In this document: piece after piece, positions 24,301 through 33,507 of the stretch
Position numbering within the stretch: position 1 is the first letter of the stretch
Layout of the letters: the number at the start of each line of letters is the position of its first letter
From: Endothia cerciana
Taxonomy: Eukaryota > Ascomycota > Sordariomycetes > Diaporthales > Cryphonectriaceae
DNA length: 64,000 nt
Assembly (NCBI GenBank): GCA_026119935.1
Contig: JALRMH010000011.1
Location: forward strand, 248,001-312,000
Direction: 5' to 3'
Translations under genes and position numbers: made by a program
Notes under the pieces: generated by a model
Seen by the model: only the letters and a program-made list of their open reading frames with translations
Database searches by the model: none
What the model was told of the DNA's origin: nothing

Positions 24301-24646
24301 CGTTCGCAAGATCAACCTGCCTGTGCTCTTCGGGTCCTTGAGCTGGATCCCGCCGGCGACGGGGTTGAACTTCTCGGTGTGGGCGGTCGTATGCTACGTT
24401 TTCAACTACCTAATCAAGAACCGCGCGCAGGCATGGTGGGCTAAGTACACCATGACGCTGAGCGCGGCGCTTGACTCTGGCCTGGCCTTTGGCATCGTGG
24501 TCGTGTTCTTCGGATTTATCTACCCCGGTGTCACGAAGAATTTCAAATGGTGGGGTACAGAGGTGTATAAGCAGGGCTGTGACTGGCAAGCCTGTTCGTA
24601 CAACACCGTGCCCGAGGGTGGTCACTTCGGCCCCGATACATGGTGA
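21371..24646 (+). CDS. OPT-family oligopeptide transporter
   Basis: Single exon, 1091 aa. From residue 324 on there is a polytopic membrane protein with many hydrophobic segments and OPT family features: FSLRYPSVSITPVIALILVH in the first hairpin, NVSFGFAFATDIIVEQ, TFDWAQIAYIGSPLL, and the late segment YLICQLVCGAVFPGRPVANM. OPT proteins import small peptides (and in other subfamilies metal-siderophore complexes) across the plasma membrane with protons. Residues 1-320 form an unusually long cytosolic tail rich in Pro, Ser and Asp with no recognisable domain; family members often have shorter tails. There is no intron signal in the tail, and no in-frame stop, so it is kept in the model, but a start further downstream cannot be excluded. 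Substrate cannot be told from sequence. Confidence 0.92.
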   Translation: MKPHQRADRADPSSDPPGDLVDDEARSPPDDDSHPRPSDLDPHPDPSRVRRRPQPERHSSDRSIPLRRLPVSVPGTIPATTHIRRPTHPPSQRGDPLYAASDPSHTSDPLSDLKTDTPSLPASPDAFAVLSHGTALESPHRSGFPDPRGTNTALDTDDVPMHLLNKAPPFLRSSPSFRPSAYGAVPLGSSDTPDTSEDGNETGEGSGDGDSIGRGITTSSRSTSSLRKTGPGGLMARSTEELANTAVVGGIEGRYGVTESTLASDVLADPKSADSDEEEDDDGIGFPPAPDHDEDPPDNSPYPQVRASVAPFDNTTLSISTPRMWTLSVLFSILGSSTNLFFSLRYPSVSITPVIALILVHPLGLLWDLFLKRRGDPQEEFVDGVLAAGPRPSTPSSDGIPVLSSTPQGRLGRLRLWLAQGRWNEKEHACVYVSSNVSFGFAFATDIIVEQTKFYHQDASIVYQLLLTLSTQILGYAFAGLTRRFLVRPSGMIWPSTLMSAAMFTTLHKEENKPADGWRISRWKFFYIVWTTAFLFYFFPGLLMPALSYFNVITWFAPKSVVVANLFGVSSGLGLFPVTFDWAQIAYIGSPLLTPFWAAVNVFGGLVIVMWVLAPIAYYSNLLYSSYMPMVSAAVFDNTGKVYDVSRILTKDFVFDREAYRNYSRVFLPITYVLSYGVQFAGLAALLTHTACWHGKDIVNQWKRSLQEVRGEPQTAYQPLSDEPEEDLRRRTSQDPGPRPRQSLPNFIPEDLMMKEDVHNRLMKRYKDAPMAWYLITFVSMLMVGIFVVEYYPVHLPWYGLLLALGICTILFIPIGIIMAVTNQHSSIYLICQLVCGAVFPGRPVANMVFVTYGYISSAQGVKFAADLKLGHYMKIPPRTLFWVQMIATIISSLTQIGVLNWMFANVPGICTTEAINGFTCPLARVHFNGSILWGVVGPSEFFGPGATYRPLVWCFLIGAIAPVPLYLYGRNKKHSIVRKINLPVLFGSLSWIPPATGLNFSVWAVVCYVFNYLIKNRAQAWWAKYTMTLSAALDSGLAFGIVVVFFGFIYPGVTKNFKWWGTEVYKQGCDWQACSYNTVPEGGHFGPDTW

Positions 24647-25000
24647 TTTTTCGCGTGGCATGGGCATTTGCGCTGCGTCACGTTTCCTTGCATAACAGGA
24701 ACGCAACAGAGCATACACATGAGACATGATTAGACGGTTTGGCATGATGGTTTTTTTTGTTGGTTTTTTTTTTAAAGGGGCATGGTTTTGAATTTGGCTA
24801 TGGGCACAGCGGATTGAGAACTTGTGCATTTCGGTGGTGTTGTTCTGCAGGGGCCGGATAGACACGCATGGACACACCAAATAGAACGACCCCTGACTAG
24901 AGCAAGATGCAATACGCAGCGTCTAGATGAGCGCATCACCAGCCCTGCCCGTTCGTCTCTCACCTGTGACGTCTACCTGTATGTCGTCATGGGCCATGTG
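24647..25000. other. Intergenic, convergent OPT / GNAT
   Basis: 354 bp between converging stop codons, with T-runs at 24750-24775 that may serve 3' processing. No gene seen. Confidence 0.6.
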
Positions 25001-25583
25001 TCAGTCCGCACAGGACCCCTCTCGCACCAGTCGCTTCCTCAGGAACAAGTAGTCGATATCCTCCCTGTCCCCCGTCTCCGGGTTCACCCACTTGTAGCCT
25101 GCCACCCACTTGTCGAAGACCTGGTACCCCTGCCGCTCATACCAGTCCTGGATCGCGACCGTGGGCGCCGGTTTCCCCTGGGCGAGGTACACCCTCTCCA
25201 CAAAGGCGCTGGACAGCTGCTGCTCGCGGGTCATCGTGTCCAGCACGACCCACCGGCCGCCCAGGGGCGGCCGGGACGCGGCGGCCTCGGCGAGCCCCAT
25301 GACCTCCCGGCCGAAGCCGCCGGCCTGGAGCGCGTGGGAGATGTAGAGGCCGGCGACCCAGACGATGCCGCCGCCCTCCTCGGCGGCGCCGAGGCCCAGC
25401 TGCCGGTCCTGCTCGGCGCGGAGGTCCAGGGCGATGTGGCCGATCGGGGTGAGGGCCCGGTTGGTGGGCTCGCGCGGCCGCAGCCAGTGGGTCGGGGCCG
25501 TGTCGCGGATGGGCGTGTTCTCCTGCTCGGGCCCCTGGTCAGTACCTCGCACGGGAGTGAGTCCCAACCGGCCCCGGGGGGGG

Positions 25584-25630
<47 letters not shown>

Positions 25631-25988
25631 AGAAACGTCAAGAGAGAGAGGGACAGAGGAGAGAGGTGTCTGCTTGCCTTTGGGTTCGCGGCGACATGTC
25701 TGGCTATGATCTCCTCACGGCCCGCCAGTCCGTCCCGGAGTACCTTGGTGTTTTACAGGCATCATCAGCAACTCGCCCACCCCCCACCCTTCGATGTCAC
25801 CGTCGGATAGGTAGGCTCACGATCCAGTACAGGGTCTTCTTGCCGTCTCGCCCCAGCTGGGTCCACTTCTCACGGACCTCCTCGCTCCTCCAGCCACAGT
25901 CCAGCCTCTGGAGGTACATCCTCTCGACATGCTCGGCGGAGTCATAATCCCAGGGGATGAGCTCGACTCTCGGCTGTCTCCCGGCCAT
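25001..25988 (-). CDS. GNAT-family N-acetyltransferase
   Basis: Three exons, complement(join(25001..25534,25678..25743,25821..25988)), 255 aa. Exon 1 begins MAGRQPRVELIPWDYDSAEH, exon 2 is a 22-codon exon (VLRDGLAGREEIIARHVAAN), and exon 3 holds the acetyl-CoA region: GIVWVAGLYISHALQAGGFG, with the GNAT pyrophosphate loop modified, VVLDTMTREQ, and DWYERQGYQVFDKWV. The middle exon was found because it restores family-like sequence between the halves; it ends AAG followed by GCAAGC, so intron 2 (143 bp) is of the GC-AG class, with a CTGAC branch motif and a (CA)n tract on the sense strand. All junctions are phase 0. Acetyl acceptor unknown. Divergent from the ABCF gene. Confidence 0.8.
25535..25677 (-). 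other. GC-AG intron containing a (CA)n microsatellite
   Basis: Donor AAG|GCAAGC is the classic GC-donor consensus; acceptor GACCAG follows an ACTGAC branch motif. The dinucleotide repeat sits in the middle. Confidence 0.65.
25590..25619. repeat. (GT)15 microsatellite
   Basis: Perfect GT repeat on the plus strand, followed by imperfect gtatgtgtatgtg to about 25630. It lies wholly inside the second intron of the GNAT gene. Confidence 0.97.
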
Positions 25989-27103
25989 CCTGTCTCGTCT
26001 TCTTTCTCGGAGAGGACTAGATTTGAGATTTATGTCCAGGAGACAGATTGCTCGTGACAGTCCTGGTAGACCTGGCAGTGACTGGTGGCACGAGAGCAAC
26101 CTTGAGAAGGGTGGTTGGTCACCAGAGGCTGTGTGAGTCACATAACCAGGACGGGACGGGCCGGTTGCAGCAGAGGTCGTCGCATTCCCAACCAAGCACC
26201 TGGGTCAGGTATTCTCGTGCGATCCGGCTTGTTATAAAATTGCACGAGCAGAGGCATACATCACATTTTCTCAACGCTCATGTCGTCGCCGACCGTGGAC
26301 CTCGGATGCTTCTTCGTCAGGTCAAGTAGTATGGTGGTATGGTACAGAGTCCACACCTCTCGGGGTCTATAGAAAGGACCTGCAGACCCTCCTCCTTTAA
26401 CGCTGTACAGTCTAATATCTCCCTCCCCCCCCCCCCACCACAAACAAAATAACAAGCGCTTCCGTGATCCAGTCCTCAGCCTCGTTTTCGCTCCCTCCTG
26501 GCCTGGGCACCACCCTCATGCTTGGGCTCTTTTCCCTCCAGAAGGCTCTCCAAAGCTGTCGAGTCTCATTTTGTTTCTTGTTTCGGTCCCCCAGGCTGGC
26601 GAAACGCAGGCGACGCCGGGGTCCAGGTTCACCTCCAAGTACGCCAGTCAGTAAGTACGGTGCTAAAGAAGAAGAAGAAGAAGAAGAAGAAGAAGAAGGA
26701 GAAGGAGATTTTTCTGTAGGCCCGTAAGTCTCTCCTACGTATCGAGTAGCTGTTATCTCGTCGACGTGATTCGTTTCGAAAATGAGGACGGGAGGGTTCG
26801 GCGTGAGTCACAACCCCCAACCTTGGCAGAAGCCGCGCACTTGCCCAAACGGGCAGTTTTAGTGGCTTCACCTGACGAACACCAACCCGAAAGCATGTAT
26901 AATGCCTGCCGTCCAGGAACTGTATAAGTCCTGATACGTCTTTCGGCCCCTGAGGATGCGACTGGAGACTTCTAAGGGGTTAAAAGACCTCGCCCATGCT
27001 TGGAACAAAAGAAGCGCCTGGTTCCCCAAGCTCAAACCAGCCAGCCATCCTGCCAAGAACTCTGCATGCGAGCCCGGGACGTCCTGAGCCCGTCCAGCCC
27101 GAC
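25989..27103. promoter_or_regulatory. Divergent intergenic region GNAT / ABCF
   Basis: 1.1 kb between the two start codons. Contains a C-run (26427-26440), the (GAA)10 tract and pyrimidine-rich leader-like blocks near 26480-26600. Frames here (26464-26727) owe their length to the trinucleotide repeat and are not counted as genes. Confidence 0.5.
26668..26697. repeat. (GAA)10 microsatellite
   Basis: Ten perfect GAA copies, then ggagaaggag. Located about 400 bp upstream of the ABCF start codon. Confidence 0.97.
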
Positions 27104-29504
27104 ATGACTTCCATGGCAGCCGAGTCCGTGACGGCCATGCTCGTCTCGTGCAGACAGACCCGATTCCACATCGAGGATCCCAATTACAGAGAGGTGAGCG
27201 GCCGGTGGCATCTTGCGCCAACTCGATCCGGTCAGCGAGTGGTCTGCCTGCGGGGCGTGTTTGCTGAGAATCTCCAGTAGCTGGACATCGAGGGCCTCAA
27301 CATCACGGTCACGTCCGGCCCGGGGGGAGGGGGAGGCCTCAAGACGGCCGGGGGCAGGGGCAAGGCAAGGGCCGCCACCAACACGCCCCAGGGCACCGAG
27401 GTCCTCTCCAACGCCAGGCTCAGGCTCAAGGCCGGCCAGCGGTACGCCCTCGTCGGGCGGAACGGCTCTGGGAAGTCGACGCTCCTCAAGGCCGTCGCCG
27501 AGAAGCTCATCCCCGGCATCCCTGAGCAGACCCGCATCGCGATCTTGCAGCAGACGGATGCAGGGGATGCCGGCGCGGGGTTGCGCCCGGAGGACGACAC
27601 GGCGCCTCCGAGGACGGAACGAGAGGTCCTCGAGGACGTCGTCGAGAGGGCCACCTCCAAGGACGTGCTCGAGAGGGAGATCGCCGTGCTCAGCGATGGG
27701 GTTGACGGCGGGGATGGCATCAAGGCCGTCGGGGCCCTGAGGCGGGTTCGGCACAAGAGGATGCAGAGGCGGCTGTTTGTGCTGGACAAGATGGCGAGAC
27801 TCCGCAGTGGTGCTCGAGGGGTGGCGGCACGCAAGGAGCTGATCGCCTTCGAGAAGGAGGTCGCCGAGTCCACGGCATTGTGAGCTTCGTCATATGTACA
27901 CCAACAGAAGAAGTCATCAGTGCTGACATCGGGACAGGCAGGAGCAAGAGGATGAGGATATGTCCGCCGAGGTAGTCGAGGTCGAGGTCCAAGAGGCGGC
28001 GGACATGCTGGCCGACCTGCAGCTCCAGCTCGAGCCCTCAAAGCTCTCAGATATCGAGTCGCGGGCCAAGAAGATCCTGACAGGCCTCGGGTTCTCTAAC
28101 TCCTTGATGGCCAGCCGCGTCTCGGAGCTGTCTGGGGGGTGGAAGATGCGAGCAGCCCTAGCAGCGGTCCTGCTCCAGGAGGCAGACATCCTGATCCTCG
28201 ACGAGCCGACCAACTTCCTAGACCTTCTCGGCATCATGTGGCTCCAGCGCCATCTCCAATCCCTCGGAGATAGCCCAGGGGCCCCAACGCTCATCCTCGT
28301 CTCGCATGACCGCGGCTTCGTCTCCCTCTGCACGGATCTGCTCATCATCAAGGATAAGGACTTGACGTACTTCCACGGCGACCTGCCCACGTACGAGGCC
28401 TCCACGTCGGAGAGGAGGCAGCACCTCACCAGGATGAAGGAGGCCAAGGACAAGCAAAAGGCTCATATCCAGGCCACCATTTCAGGGAATATCAGAGAAG
28501 GGAAGAAGAAGGGCGACGACAACAGGATCCGCCAGGCCAAGCAACGGCAGAAGAAGCTCGACGATCGGTGGGGGCTCGAGGTCAGCGCGAAGGGAGGGCG
28601 GTTCAAGTTGAACCGCGATCTCGGGGGCTTTCATCTCACGAGCAGGGCGGAGATCGAGATCTCACCCGAAGATAGGCCGCTCAATATCGTCTTGCCTGAG
28701 CCGCCTGACCTGCGGTTTCCGGCGCCTCTAATTTCTTTGGAGGGCGTCACATTACGGTACCCTTCCAAGACGACGGGCGGGAAGGGCCCTCCTGCTACTG
28801 CTACCCTCCAGGTTGTCACGCTCTCGATCAGCATGGGCGACCGCATCGGGGTCCTCGGTCTCAACGGGTCCGGAAAGTCGACGCTGGTCAAGCTCCTCGT
28901 TGACAAAGAAAAGCCCACGCGGGGCACACTGACAACACATCCCCGGCTCAAGCTCGGCTACTACAGCCAGGCGGCAGTCGAGGAGCTCCAGCTGCTCGGT
29001 GTCTCCGAGCCCGGGCTGACGGCCCTGTCTCTGCTCGCCCGCGAGGCCCAGGGCGAGCTGGACGGGGGCAAGCTCCGCGGCCTCCTGGGCTCCCTGGGCC
29101 TGCCCGGCCGGCTCGCCTCGGACGTGGCGATCCGCAAGCTCTCCGGTGGCCAGCTGGTCCGATGTGAGCTGGCGCGGATCCTGTGGCGGTGCCCACACTG
29201 TCTTGTGCTGGACGAGGTCACGACCCATCTTGACTATGAGACGACCACAGCCCTACGGGAGGCTCTCAGGGATTGGAAGGGCGCGATAGTGTTGGTCAGC
29301 CACGATCGGTGGTTTATGAGAGGGGCGATAGAGGGTGTTGTTGACGATGTCGGGAGTGAGGACGGAGGGGATGATGAGGAGGAGACACTGAGGAGACGGA
29401 ATGTGTATAGAATCAAAGGCGGTGTGCTGTCGGGATTGGACGGTGGCGTTCAGCAGTTTGAGGACCTGATGGAAAGGAGGGTCAAGAAGTTATTTGCTGA
29501 GTAG
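27104..29504 (+). CDS. ABCF-type ATPase (two ABC domains, no membrane segments)
   Basis: Three exons, join(27104..27193,27281..27879,27938..29504), 751 aa. Two ABC cassettes are complete: Walker A GRNGSGKST and signature LSGGWKMRAALA with Walker B ILILDEPTNFLD in the first; Walker A GLNGSGKST, signature LSGGQLVRCELA and Walker B CLVLDEVTTHLD in the second. The linker between them is basic and charged (KDKQKAHIQATISGNIREGK), as expected for ABCF proteins, which act on ribosomes (Arb1, Gcn20 and New1 in yeast) rather than as transporters. No transmembrane helices. In the second Walker B the usual DEPT is DEVT, while the catalytic Glu remains. The start is uncertain: ATG at 27104 is chosen, with others at 27113 and in frame upstream at 26996. 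The acceptor of intron 1 is CCAGTAG. Closest yeast orthologue not resolved. Confidence 0.88.
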
Positions 29505-29532
29505 TCCAAAGGACCGCGATCATGCCGGCTTT

Positions 29533-30942
29533 CTATGCGCTTGCTTCCAATACGACGATGTTCAGCCGTGGCTCCGGATCCTTCTTCACCTCCATCGTCC
29601 CACCATCTGGCAGCTCGACAATGGTCCCGTCGACGCAGACCTTCCTCCATCTCGGATCCTTCTCCGTGGTCTTCAGCTCGAACTCGTCCACCTGGTGGTA
29701 CCCAACACCGGACATGCCCACATGCTTTCCGCCACCGTACGCCGCCATCATGATCTCCATCGTCTCCTGGCCCGTCTTCCCCTCGAAATAAACCAGCCTC
29801 AGCTTCCCGTCCAGCGGCCGGCTGTCCGGCGAGATGGCGAACGTCTTCTCCAGGTTCGACACCATCGCCGCGAGAACGTAGTTGGCCTTCCGCTCCCCCG
29901 AGCCGACCCGCCCGGACGGCGTCGACACCGAGGCCTCGTACCCGTGCAGGTCCTTCAGCAGCTCCTGCGCGACCATGCCGAAGCGCTTGCTCCCGTACTG
30001 CCTGTACGCGGGCGTGTCGCTCTCCCACACGAGCTGCGCGTGGAAGCCGTAGCTGGCCACTATCGCGCCCGTGAGCCGCGCCACGGGCTCGGCGGCCTCG
30101 TCGCCGCTGACCAGGCGCGAGCCGGGCGGGAAGGACGCTGTGAAGGTCGGGAGCGGCGCGGTGCGGCCCTTTAGGAGCGCGCGCAGCGCGAGGACGAGGT
30201 GGGACGGCGGCGGCGGGAGGCCCGGGCCCGTGGCGTAGTGGGGCTTGTGCACGGAGTGGAAGAGGGCGTTGCCCGTGCCGAGCGGGATGAGGCCGACGGT
30301 GGGGAGGGGGCAGCCTGGGCCGGAGGGGGCCATGCCGTTCAGGAGGTCGACCACGCCGCCGTCGCCCGAGAGGAGGATGACCGTCTTGTTGCCCTTGAAC
30401 TCTGCCCCAGGCCCCCATTGCTCCCGTGCGAAGTCCTTGACGGTGTTGGCATCCTTCGTTGTGGTCGCTCGGTACGAGCCCTCTCCTGCGGCAGGGCCGC
30501 CACTCTTCAGCCCGAGTATCCCGAGCACAGGTCGCAGGACGGTGCCGTACAATTTCTGCGCGAGGCCCGTCCCGGAACGTACGGAGACGATGACGTCCAG
30601 ACTTGCGCCCGGCGCACCCCCGAAGAAGCCCGGGAGGTCCGTACATGCATACCGGTCGACCAGGTCCTGCGGTAAGGTCGGGGCCGAGAAGGACGATAAG
30701 CGGAAGGGCTCCTCTTCGCCCAGCTGCCCTTCGCCCAGGGTGAGGATCACGTATCCTCCACCCTCGACGCCGGCCAGCAGGATGATCTCCTCTGTCTTTA
30801 TGATCCGCTTGCCTTCATCGCTCTGGTCCTTGGCGGCGGGCAGAGTTATTCCGTCCTTGTTATATCTGATAGGCTGGGCTTCATCTCCTAGGGCCTCCGG
30901 CCTCAGCGCGGACAGGGCGTCCCGAGAGACCGTTAAAGTCAT
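29533..30942 (-). CDS. Lipid kinase of the diacylglycerol/sphingosine kinase family
   Basis: Single exon, 469 aa. The DAGK catalytic core is seen at residues 115-235: SLDVIVSVRSGTG, KTVILLSGDGGVVDLLNG with the nucleotide-binding GDGG at 193-196, and GLIPLGTGNALFHS at 217-230. The C-terminal half contains the second kinase lobe typical of sphingosine kinase-like proteins (SYGFHAQLVWESDTPAYR, RLVYFEGKTGQETMEIM, a VDGT motif near the end). Members phosphorylate diacylglycerol, ceramide or long-chain bases; which one applies cannot be told. No signal peptide or membrane span. Its stop codon is 28 bases from the stop of the ABCF gene, so the two transcripts must overlap or end in each other. Confidence 0.9.
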   Translation of the reverse strand: MTLTVSRDALSALRPEALGDEAQPIRYNKDGITLPAAKDQSDEGKRIIKTEEIILLAGVEGGGYVILTLGEGQLGEEEPFRLSSFSAPTLPQDLVDRYACTDLPGFFGGAPGASLDVIVSVRSGTGLAQKLYGTVLRPVLGILGLKSGGPAAGEGSYRATTTKDANTVKDFAREQWGPGAEFKGNKTVILLSGDGGVVDLLNGMAPSGPGCPLPTVGLIPLGTGNALFHSVHKPHYATGPGLPPPPSHLVLALRALLKGRTAPLPTFTASFPPGSRLVSGDEAAEPVARLTGAIVASYGFHAQLVWESDTPAYRQYGSKRFGMVAQELLKDLHGYEASVSTPSGRVGSGERKANYVLAAMVSNLEKTFAISPDSRPLDGKLRLVYFEGKTGQETMEIMMAAYGGGKHVGMSGVGYHQVDEFELKTTEKDPRWRKVCVDGTIVELPDGGTMEVKKDPEPRLNIVVLEASA

Positions 30943-31305
30943 CGCGGGATTCGGCCACTCACGGATCGAAATGATTCACGCAAGGGATTGCTTGACGATA
31001 TCGATATCCCGTTGAGATATGCTGCCCGGATGAGTCTGTTCGTAGGACGGTTCAAGGTTGCTGCATGTGGTTGTAGGCTCAGAGCCTGCATTGCGTGCTG
31101 ATGACAAAAGTGTGGGGCGCACTTCGGGGGCTGCTCTAAGGGAGCTGAGGCTGCGCTTGCCTGCGTCCGCAGCATGCGAGATGCGCCAGAGCATCATAGG
31201 ATTCTGAGCGGCGGCAATCTCCCAGCGTGTCCGACTGCTACTATCCTATCTCAGTCAATGTACAGGGACACCAACTGACGAGCCCTGCGGATTCATTACT
31301 GCCGC
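30943..31305. other. Lipid-kinase promoter and TRM1 3' flank
   Basis: 363 bp between two minus-strand genes; no coding or RNA gene seen. Confidence 0.6.
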
Positions 31306-33507
31306 CTAGCCCCGTGCACGATTCATAGGACCCCAGTTCTCCCTCGGGTTCATCTGGTATCTAACGAGCTTCTCCTTGTTCTGCTCGCGCCCGAGCTTCT
31401 CGTCGAACACAACCTCCCTCGGCTTCTCCCCCTCGACATCCTTCGTCCCATCCTCAGTGACCGAGTCGGAACCATTCTCCCTCGCATCCTTCGGCTCCTC
31501 TGCCTCTTCGCCCAGCTTCAGAATTTGCCAACCAGGCGAGCCCGGCCTGACGCCTTCTACCTTGATCGGCGCCTTCTGCCGGATCCACTCGCGGATGACG
31601 TGCCAGAGCACACTGAACGGCGCGTCCGTCTTGATGCTGCCTGGTCTGCAGTGGCTACGCGTGACCCGGTAGCCAAGTCCCCGGAGCGCGCCGCGGATAG
31701 CATCCTCGCTCGGCGTGGCACAGTGTACCGTCCTGGCCAGCTGCGTTGGCATGAAGAAGAATGGGTAGGGTTCAACCTCGGCGTACTTCTCCTCTCGGGT
31801 CTTTGGCCGCAGGTTCGGATCGGCCTCTTCTAGGTGCTCTTCCAATGCAGTCGTCAGCATGCCCTTTATGCGCTCAGTCGTGCCGTAGATTGCCTTGTCT
31901 GCGTCAGGGAGCTTCTCAAGAATGCGCTTGATGAACTCGGGGTCGTGAATCCGGCCGGCGTACATTGGTCCGGCGAGGTGCGTCTTGAATCCGCAGTGCC
32001 CGCAGTGTTCGCCAGCCGTCGGTGCTTGGATCATTTGGTGTTTGTAGAAGGTACCGGATCCCTTTTGGTTTGGGCAGGCTTTGTTCTTCAATAGCAGTTG
32101 GGTAGACCAGGCTCCACAGCCGGAGTCGCAGTTGTACACCATCATGGTCTTCCCAGCCGCGAATTTGACAGCAGCGGGTGCCTTTGTCACCTTAACGAAC
32201 ACCCGGGCGTAAAAATCGATCGACAGCGACAACAGCGGATCGATGGACAGTCCATATCGGGCTGCAGAGGTGGCGATGCCGTGCAGGATCAACCGGAGAC
32301 CAACTTCGTGTGATTGCGACCCCTTGACGGGTATACCGCCGTACAGAGCAAAGCACTTCTCAGGATAACCATTAGAGGCCCAGACGCCAGCATCCGTGCA
32401 GGTCACGCAGAGCAGACCGCCATCATCGCGGACCGCCTGCACCGCGGCGTCGAAGAAGGTCGCAGCTGTGCCATAGGGATCCAAGTCGACGACGTCGTAT
32501 TTCTCGGTCTTGCCCCTCGCCCTCTCCTTATCGCTAAGTGACATGTGTGTGGCGACCTTGTTGTACATATGCGCGATCGCATTGCCTCGGGTGACCTCGA
32601 TAGCCTTCTGCAGCTTGTTGTGTCGTACGTTGCGCGAGATAGCCTCTGCCGCATAAGGGTCAAGGTCGTTTGCAGTCACCTTGGAGACGAAAGGGATCTC
32701 GCGCGCGTATCTCAGCGCACGCAGGCCGGTGGCAGAGAGAGCGTCGAGAATGGTGAATCGTGGCAGGGATCGGTCCTTCTTCGGCTCGCCATCCTCCTCA
32801 ACAGCTCCGTTTGTCTCGGGTTGCTCGGCTCGCGCAACGTCGGTTGTGGTAGTCTCGCTGATGGTGGTTTGTTCGACTGGGCCATGGATTCCCACCGTGT
32901 TCTCAGCTGCCTCGGCGTTGGCTCGGGACCCGTGTGGCGAGGTGGCCTCATCAGGCCTGACAGCTTTGTTTGACCCGTCCTCGTCGCCATTTCCGTCTCG
33001 CTTCCGCTTGTTGGTCCCGTCGCCTTCGGCGGCTGGCGCACTCTCGGTCCCAGCATCCCTCTCTGCATTCGCTACAGCATTCTTCTCGTCTGCCCTCTTC
33101 TTCTTGCCAGCGGCCCTCTTGAGGTTCTTCTCCAGGCTTATCTTCTTCCTCTCCATGACCTCCTCCCCGTAGGCCTTGATCGCAAGGACCGTCAAGTCGC
33201 GGTTGAATTGTTGGATGGGGTTGTAGAAGACCTGCTGGACGGCACCGGCGTTGTTGACCGCTTGCTTCTTGTCGCCGCCCTGCTGTGCAGTGTCGGGAAC
33301 GAGGATGTATGCGCGACCCTCCTGGACAGTTGTATATGTCTTGCCCTCCTGGGTGGTCTTCTGACCCGCCGCGGGGGTGGCGTCGATGTTCTTCGCGTCG
33401 TCCGCCATAGTGCGTATTTGTCGGAGGCAGTGAAGGTGTGTTGTTGACAGTTGGACGGCGCGTCCTGCCCGTAGTCTGCGAATCGACCACGTCAGGCGCA
33501 GATGCAT
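31306..33507 (-). CDS. TRM1: tRNA (guanine(26)-N2)-dimethyltransferase Trm1
   Basis: Single exon, 733 aa from the ATG at 33507; a second strong start is at 33408 (MADDAKNIDATP). Trm1 makes m2,2-G26 in nuclear and mitochondrial tRNAs. Seen: the methyltransferase core with FTILDALSATGLRALRYA, VTANDLDPYAAEAI and YDVVDLDPYGTAATFFDAAV, the SAM-binding and catalytic Asp regions; a C-terminal metal-binding set CDSGCG and CGHCG; and a low-complexity acidic/basic insert at about 90-200 that interrupts the N-terminal half, longer than in yeast. The 33-residue stretch before Met34 is rich in Arg, Leu, Thr and Ser and lacks acids (RLTWSIRRLRAGRAVQLS), as in a mitochondrial presequence, which fits the dual-start scheme known for yeast TRM1. 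The frame is also open further upstream. Confidence 0.94.
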   Translation of the reverse strand: MHLRLTWSIRRLRAGRAVQLSTTHLHCLRQIRTMADDAKNIDATPAAGQKTTQEGKTYTTVQEGRAYILVPDTAQQGGDKKQAVNNAGAVQQVFYNPIQQFNRDLTVLAIKAYGEEVMERKKISLEKNLKRAAGKKKRADEKNAVANAERDAGTESAPAAEGDGTNKRKRDGNGDEDGSNKAVRPDEATSPHGSRANAEAAENTVGIHGPVEQTTISETTTTDVARAEQPETNGAVEEDGEPKKDRSLPRFTILDALSATGLRALRYAREIPFVSKVTANDLDPYAAEAISRNVRHNKLQKAIEVTRGNAIAHMYNKVATHMSLSDKERARGKTEKYDVVDLDPYGTAATFFDAAVQAVRDDGGLLCVTCTDAGVWASNGYPEKCFALYGGIPVKGSQSHEVGLRLILHGIATSAARYGLSIDPLLSLSIDFYARVFVKVTKAPAAVKFAAGKTMMVYNCDSGCGAWSTQLLLKNKACPNQKGSGTFYKHQMIQAPTAGEHCGHCGFKTHLAGPMYAGRIHDPEFIKRILEKLPDADKAIYGTTERIKGMLTTALEEHLEEADPNLRPKTREEKYAEVEPYPFFFMPTQLARTVHCATPSEDAIRGALRGLGYRVTRSHCRPGSIKTDAPFSVLWHVIREWIRQKAPIKVEGVRPGSPGWQILKLGEEAEEPKDARENGSDSVTEDGTKDVEGEKPREVVFDEKLGREQNKEKLVRYQMNPRENWGPMNRARG

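Noticed and set aside
26464..26727. Frames containing poly-Lys or poly-Glu upstream of the ABCF gene
   Set aside because: Their length comes from the (GAA)10 repeat, not from coding constraint.
29450..30646. 398-codon frame on the minus strand
   Set aside because: Alternative frame of the lipid kinase gene, Arg/Pro/Gly-rich, without kinase motifs.
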